Shown one piece after another: positions 61,381 through 64,000 of a DNA stretch of 64,000 nt; position 1 is the stretch's first letter; every line of letters begins with the position of its first letter. Origin of the DNA: Paenibacillus riograndensis SBR5 (lineage in GTDB: Bacteria; Bacillota; Bacilli; Paenibacillales; Paenibacillaceae). The notes under the pieces were generated by a model that was given only the letters and a program-made list of their open reading frames with translations, was not told the origin of the DNA and ran no database searches. The position numbers were made by a program, and so were the translations under genes. The stretch spans positions 4,013,187-4,077,186 of the forward strand of contig NZ_LN831776.1 in assembly GCF_000981585.1 (NCBI RefSeq), given 5' to 3'.

Positions 61381-62041
61381 CCCCCCAGACTGTTTTTATA
61401 TATTGAGGATTACGGGGGTCATCATCTAATTTCTCACGCAGGTTACGGATATGGACCATTACTGTATTATCGGAGTTGCCAAAGGGCTCTTTCCATACAC
61501 TTTCATAAATATGCTCTGAACTAAACACCTGTCCCGGGTGGCTGGCCAGCAGCACCAGAATGGCAAACTCCAGAGGCGTTACGGGGATATCGATTCCCTT
61601 TACTTTCACGGAATGCTTACTCTTGTCAATTACAAGGTCTTTAATCAATAGAAGTGAATTGAAATCCGCCTTCCCAATCAACGCTTGCCGCCGGAATTGG
61701 GCTTTTACACGGGCGAGTAATTCCAGCGGATTAAACGGCTTGGTCATGTAATCATCGGCACCGGTGGTTAGCCCCGTAATTTTATCAATATCTTCTTCTT
61801 TTGCAGACAGCATAATAAGGGGAGTGTCTGATACTTCCCTGATTTTTAGGCAGGTCTTGATTCCATCCATACGCGGCATCATGACATCCAGGATCACCAG
61901 CTGAACCGGTGTGGATTCGATAACCTTCAGCGCTTCTTCGCCGTCAGCCGCTTCGATCACATGGTATCCTTCATTTCGTAGATAGACATGAATGATGTCC
62001 CGGATCTCGGAATCATCATCTACAACCAGAACAGTATTCAT
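61361..62041 (-). CDS. OmpR-family response regulator
   Basis: A 226-residue regulator with receiver residues VDDDSEI, phospho-Asp in LVILDVMMPRMDG and Lys in MTKPFNP, and an OmpR-type winged helix (VTPLEFAILVLLASHPGQVF, NTVMVHIRNLREKLDDD, TVWGVGYKIE). It is clearly related to the VanR-like protein encoded at 7360-8049. It is co-transcribed with the downstream kinase (20-bp overlap). AAAGGG lies 9 nt before ATG 62041. Confidence 0.88.
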   Translation of the reverse strand: MNTVLVVDDDSEIRDIIHVYLRNEGYHVIEAADGEEALKVIESTPVQLVILDVMMPRMDGIKTCLKIREVSDTPLIMLSAKEEDIDKITGLTTGADDYMTKPFNPLELLARVKAQFRRQALIGKADFNSLLLIKDLVIDKSKHSVKVKGIDIPVTPLEFAILVLLASHPGQVFSSEHIYESVWKEPFGNSDNTVMVHIRNLREKLDDDPRNPQYIKTVWGVGYKIE

Positions 62042-62113
62042 TCGCGAGGGCCCTTTCTACATGAACTTAGTAGCTTATTATACACTTTTTTAATCAAGCA
62101 GAGAAAGAAGGTG

Positions 62114-62263
62114 ATGGCGGTAAGAAATCCGGAGAGAATCGAAAGGCAGATCATCCCGGAATTCAATACACCGCTACATATCGCCCCTTATTATTTGTCT
62201 GATACAGAAACTTTAATGAAAAAAGCTGAGGAAATTAAGGGGATAATTCTGAAGAAAATCTGA
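62114..62263 (+). CDS. Possible 49-residue protein or gene fragment
   Basis: MAVRNPERIERQIIPEFNTP then LHIAPYYLSDTETLMKKAEE reads like real protein, probably the C-terminal end of a larger family member whose front is missing. AAGAAGGTG precedes the ATG. It overlaps no other gene and lies between the response regulator and the SDR gene. I do not recognise the family; a pseudogene remnant is as likely as a small gene. Confidence 0.35.
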   Translation: MAVRNPERIERQIIPEFNTPLHIAPYYLSDTETLMKKAEEIKGIILKKI

Positions 62264-62337
62264 AGGTTTGATCCATGTCGGCAGCCTGGTCATAGTTGGA
62301 GATTGATCCATCCTCAATCGCTAGACAAGCGGCTCAG

Positions 62338-63189
62338 TTAGCTTGTCAGCCCTTCGCACAAGGTCCACAGTTTGTTGCCCGCCCCATCATCAAACTTGGT
62401 GTAAATCGGTACGGTCTGCTTCTTATCATCGAAGAACACGCCATTTGTGCGTTCTAATTCTTTCGCGGATGCCAGATAAACCCCGATCTCGCATTCTGCT
62501 TTGACCCATGCGTTCATGAGAGGTGCAGCGGCTCTTAAATACCAAGGCGCGTTCCTCGAAAGATTGGATTTCACAAACCCCGGATAAAAAGCGTTGGAGG
62601 TCACTCCCGTTCCTTCCAAACGCCGTGCCAATTCGAAAGCAAACAGCGTCTTGGCGAACAGCGACTGGTTGGCTGCACTCATCCCGCTATACTGGCGCTC
62701 CATTTGAATATCATCGAAGTTAATGACGGGATTCTTAAAAAATCTAGGGTTACCCGACACTGTGATGACGCGTGCAGGCCCGCTTTCCTGGAGGATGTCG
62801 AGCATCCGGTTAGTCAGCAGATAATGGCTAAGCACATTGACCGCGAACGTACGATCAATCCCCTCAGCCGTCAGTTCCTTCTTAAAATAGATTGCACCAC
62901 AAGCATTAACAAGCACATGCAATTGATCGTATTTCCGCTTGATCACATCGCTGACTTCCCGGATCGATGACTGTAGGGAAAGATCCGCCACCACCCAATC
63001 TCCCCTGTTGTTGCCTGTGGCTTCCGAAATATCCTTTAATGCAGCTTGTCCACTCTCCGCACTTCTGCTGATGATCACGACCTTGGCGCCAAGTCTGGCT
63101 AGTCCCGTTGCGATGGCTTTTCCTACTCCGGATGTTCCCCCTGAAATCAAAAATACTCTGTTTTCAATATCCGTACGTGTTTCGTTCAT
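62338..63189 (-). CDS. SDR-family protein lacking the catalytic Tyr and Lys
   Basis: A 283-residue short-chain dehydrogenase-like protein of the retinol-dehydrogenase-type group. The cofactor loop SGGTSGVGKAIATGLARLGA is intact and VNACGA stands for NNAG. Where homologues read MAAYSQSKLAN, this one reads MSAANQSLFAK, so both active-site residues of the YxxxK motif appear replaced (Ala and Leu). The protein may therefore bind NAD(P) without catalysis or use a different chemistry. Two consecutive ATG codons (63192, 63189) follow GGAGGAAAG; the first overlaps the upstream stop. It forms an operon with the NmrA-like gene. Confidence 0.8.
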   Translation of the reverse strand: MNETRTDIENRVFLISGGTSGVGKAIATGLARLGAKVVIISRSAESGQAALKDISEATGNNRGDWVVADLSLQSSIREVSDVIKRKYDQLHVLVNACGAIYFKKELTAEGIDRTFAVNVLSHYLLTNRMLDILQESGPARVITVSGNPRFFKNPVINFDDIQMERQYSGMSAANQSLFAKTLFAFELARRLEGTGVTSNAFYPGFVKSNLSRNAPWYLRAAAPLMNAWVKAECEIGVYLASAKELERTNGVFFDDKKQTVPIYTKFDDGAGNKLWTLCEGLTS

Positions 63190-64000
63190 CATCTTTCCTC
63201 CTTATATATAGCAGCAAAAATTTTCGCGAAGTCTTCGAGCTTGACTTTGCCCAGGTGGTAGTCGGTGGCGCGCAGACTGGCGTAAAATTCATCAGGGCTC
63301 TCACCGGCGCGGCTCATCTGGGCGAAGCGGTTAGCGGTGTCTTCGTGGAAGCCTAGTTTTATCATATTTTCAACGAGGGCTTCGATAGGGATTTGTTGGT
63401 ATTTGGCTTCGATACCATTCTCGGCAAGAGCCTTGAGCCAGTCGTTGCCTGTGGCCCAGTCGCTAACGACGAATTTCGTACTTTTGCCCGCTGGGGTGTG
63501 ATCAATCAGGTCGTAAGCGACATCCGCAATATCAATGGGGCTGACCCAACTGTGCTCTATATTAGCCGAAACTGGACTAAAGAGGGTTTGCATCGTTTTG
63601 AGGCTTTGCATGTCGGCAAAAAGATTGCTGTAAAAGCCGACAGGACGAATATGAGCAACGTTCACGTCTTCAAGCGAGTTAAGCGCGTCTTCTGCAAAAT
63701 GATACATGTAAAGGATGCCAGCGTTAGGGTTGTCAGCACCGACTGAGCTGAGGTTGACGACGTTTTTCACGCCCGAATTTTGCACGGCGGTCTTATAATT
63801 TTCAGCGAGCTCGATGGCGCTCTGCCACATGTCGATGCCGGAGGCAGGATTGATGCCTGAAATCATGAGATAAACAACGTCGCTACCTTTGAAAGCCCGG
63901 GTAAGGAAGTCGGCGTCCCGGTTTGAGCCGACTGCTGATTTGGCACCGAGCGCTTCGATGTCGGCGATACGGTCACTAGAGCTTGTGATGACCGTGACGT
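63189..64000 (-). CDS. NmrA-like NAD(P)-binding protein, partial
   Basis: The frame is open to the right edge of the window, so the N-terminus, including the first glycine-rich NAD(P) loop, is missing; about 270 residues are visible. VTVITSSSDRIADIEALGAK, AVGSNRDADFLTRAFKGSDV and VYLMISG, then NVVNLSSVGADNPNAG and VAHIRPVGFYSN, are typical of the NmrA/atypical SDR group, which act as redox sensors or quinone/flavin reductases. The stop overlaps the start of the following SDR gene (ATGA), so the two are translationally coupled. Confidence 0.82.
   Translation of the reverse strand, partial: VTVITSSSDRIADIEALGAKSAVGSNRDADFLTRAFKGSDVVYLMISGINPASGIDMWQSAIELAENYKTAVQNSGVKNVVNLSSVGADNPNAGILYMYHFAEDALNSLEDVNVAHIRPVGFYSNLFADMQSLKTMQTLFSPVSANIEHSWVSPIDIADVAYDLIDHTPAGKSTKFVVSDWATGNDWLKALAENGIEAKYQQIPIEALVENMIKLGFHEDTANRFAQMSRAGESPDEFYASLRATDYHLGKVKLEDFAKIFAAIYKEER

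Overview
The window reads as chromosome of a spore-forming, moderately GC-rich Firmicute, most probably a Paenibacillus. The evidence is a complete GerA-type germinant receptor operon, a secreted GH87 alpha-1,3-glucanase with discoidin domains, a GH5-CBM3 cellulase, GlnR/TnrA-type nitrogen boxes, strong AGGAGG ribosome binding sites, and many AraC, TetR and two-component regulators. The genus is an inference from gene content; no rRNA or tRNA gene is present.

Layout. 0-0.9 kb: end of a Crp/Fnr regulator and a small DMT transporter. 1-6.7 kb: a nitrite assimilation locus. An ANTAR antiterminator gene and a TrpD2-like gene diverge from nirB-nirD-sumT, and the nir leader holds two ANTAR-type hairpins followed by a terminator. 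6.8-10.7 kb: a HesB-like protein and a vanRS-vanY-vanZ type cell-wall module without vanHAX. 10.7-23 kb: mixed metabolic genes (SDR, sedoheptulokinase-like kinase, lacZ with divergent AraC, P-loop kinase, GNAT, YARHG lipoprotein, TetR-SMR efflux pair, FMN reductase). 23.5-27 kb: the large GH87 glucanase. 27.6-31.6 kb: gerKA-gerKB-gerKC type operon.

31.6-38.6 kb is the most interesting region, an apparently undescribed small biosynthetic cluster. A tightly overlapping operon encodes an acyl carrier protein, an ATP-grasp ligase, a GT-B glycosyltransferase, a radical SAM/SPASM enzyme and a Gfo/Idh oxidoreductase. It diverges from an AraC regulator and a BtrH-like papain-fold protein across a promoter region with paired 15-bp direct repeats. 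The parts list resembles the ACP-tethered amino-acid chemistry of butirosin biosynthesis, but no sugar-core synthase is visible. A nucleotidyltransferase and a macrolide-type glycosyltransferase lie just beyond and could be self-resistance genes.

40.9-46.3 kb: repeat-rich intergenic DNA, the GH5 cellulase, a broken ECF sigma gene, a soluble chemoreceptor and an RNase J paralogue. 46.6-51.2 kb: trehalose operon (phosphotrehalase, EIIBCA, TreR) with two mirror-image operators. 51.2-55.1 kb: an Lsa-type ABC-F gene behind a ribosome-mediated attenuator, a FAD oxidoreductase, and a FusB-type EF-G-binding protein. 55.1-64 kb: sugar-nucleotide epimerase/dehydratase, epoxide hydrolase with divergent AraC, TetR, nitroreductase, a second VanRS-like two-component pair, an SDR that has lost its catalytic Tyr and Lys, and an NmrA-like protein running off the end.

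Three copies of a ~217-bp MITE-like element with inverted terminal repeats are scattered through the window (2.7, 23.1 and 59.3 kb). Two genes are clearly broken by frameshifts (about 19.0 and 43.5 kb). No CRISPR array, prophage or complete insertion sequence was seen.
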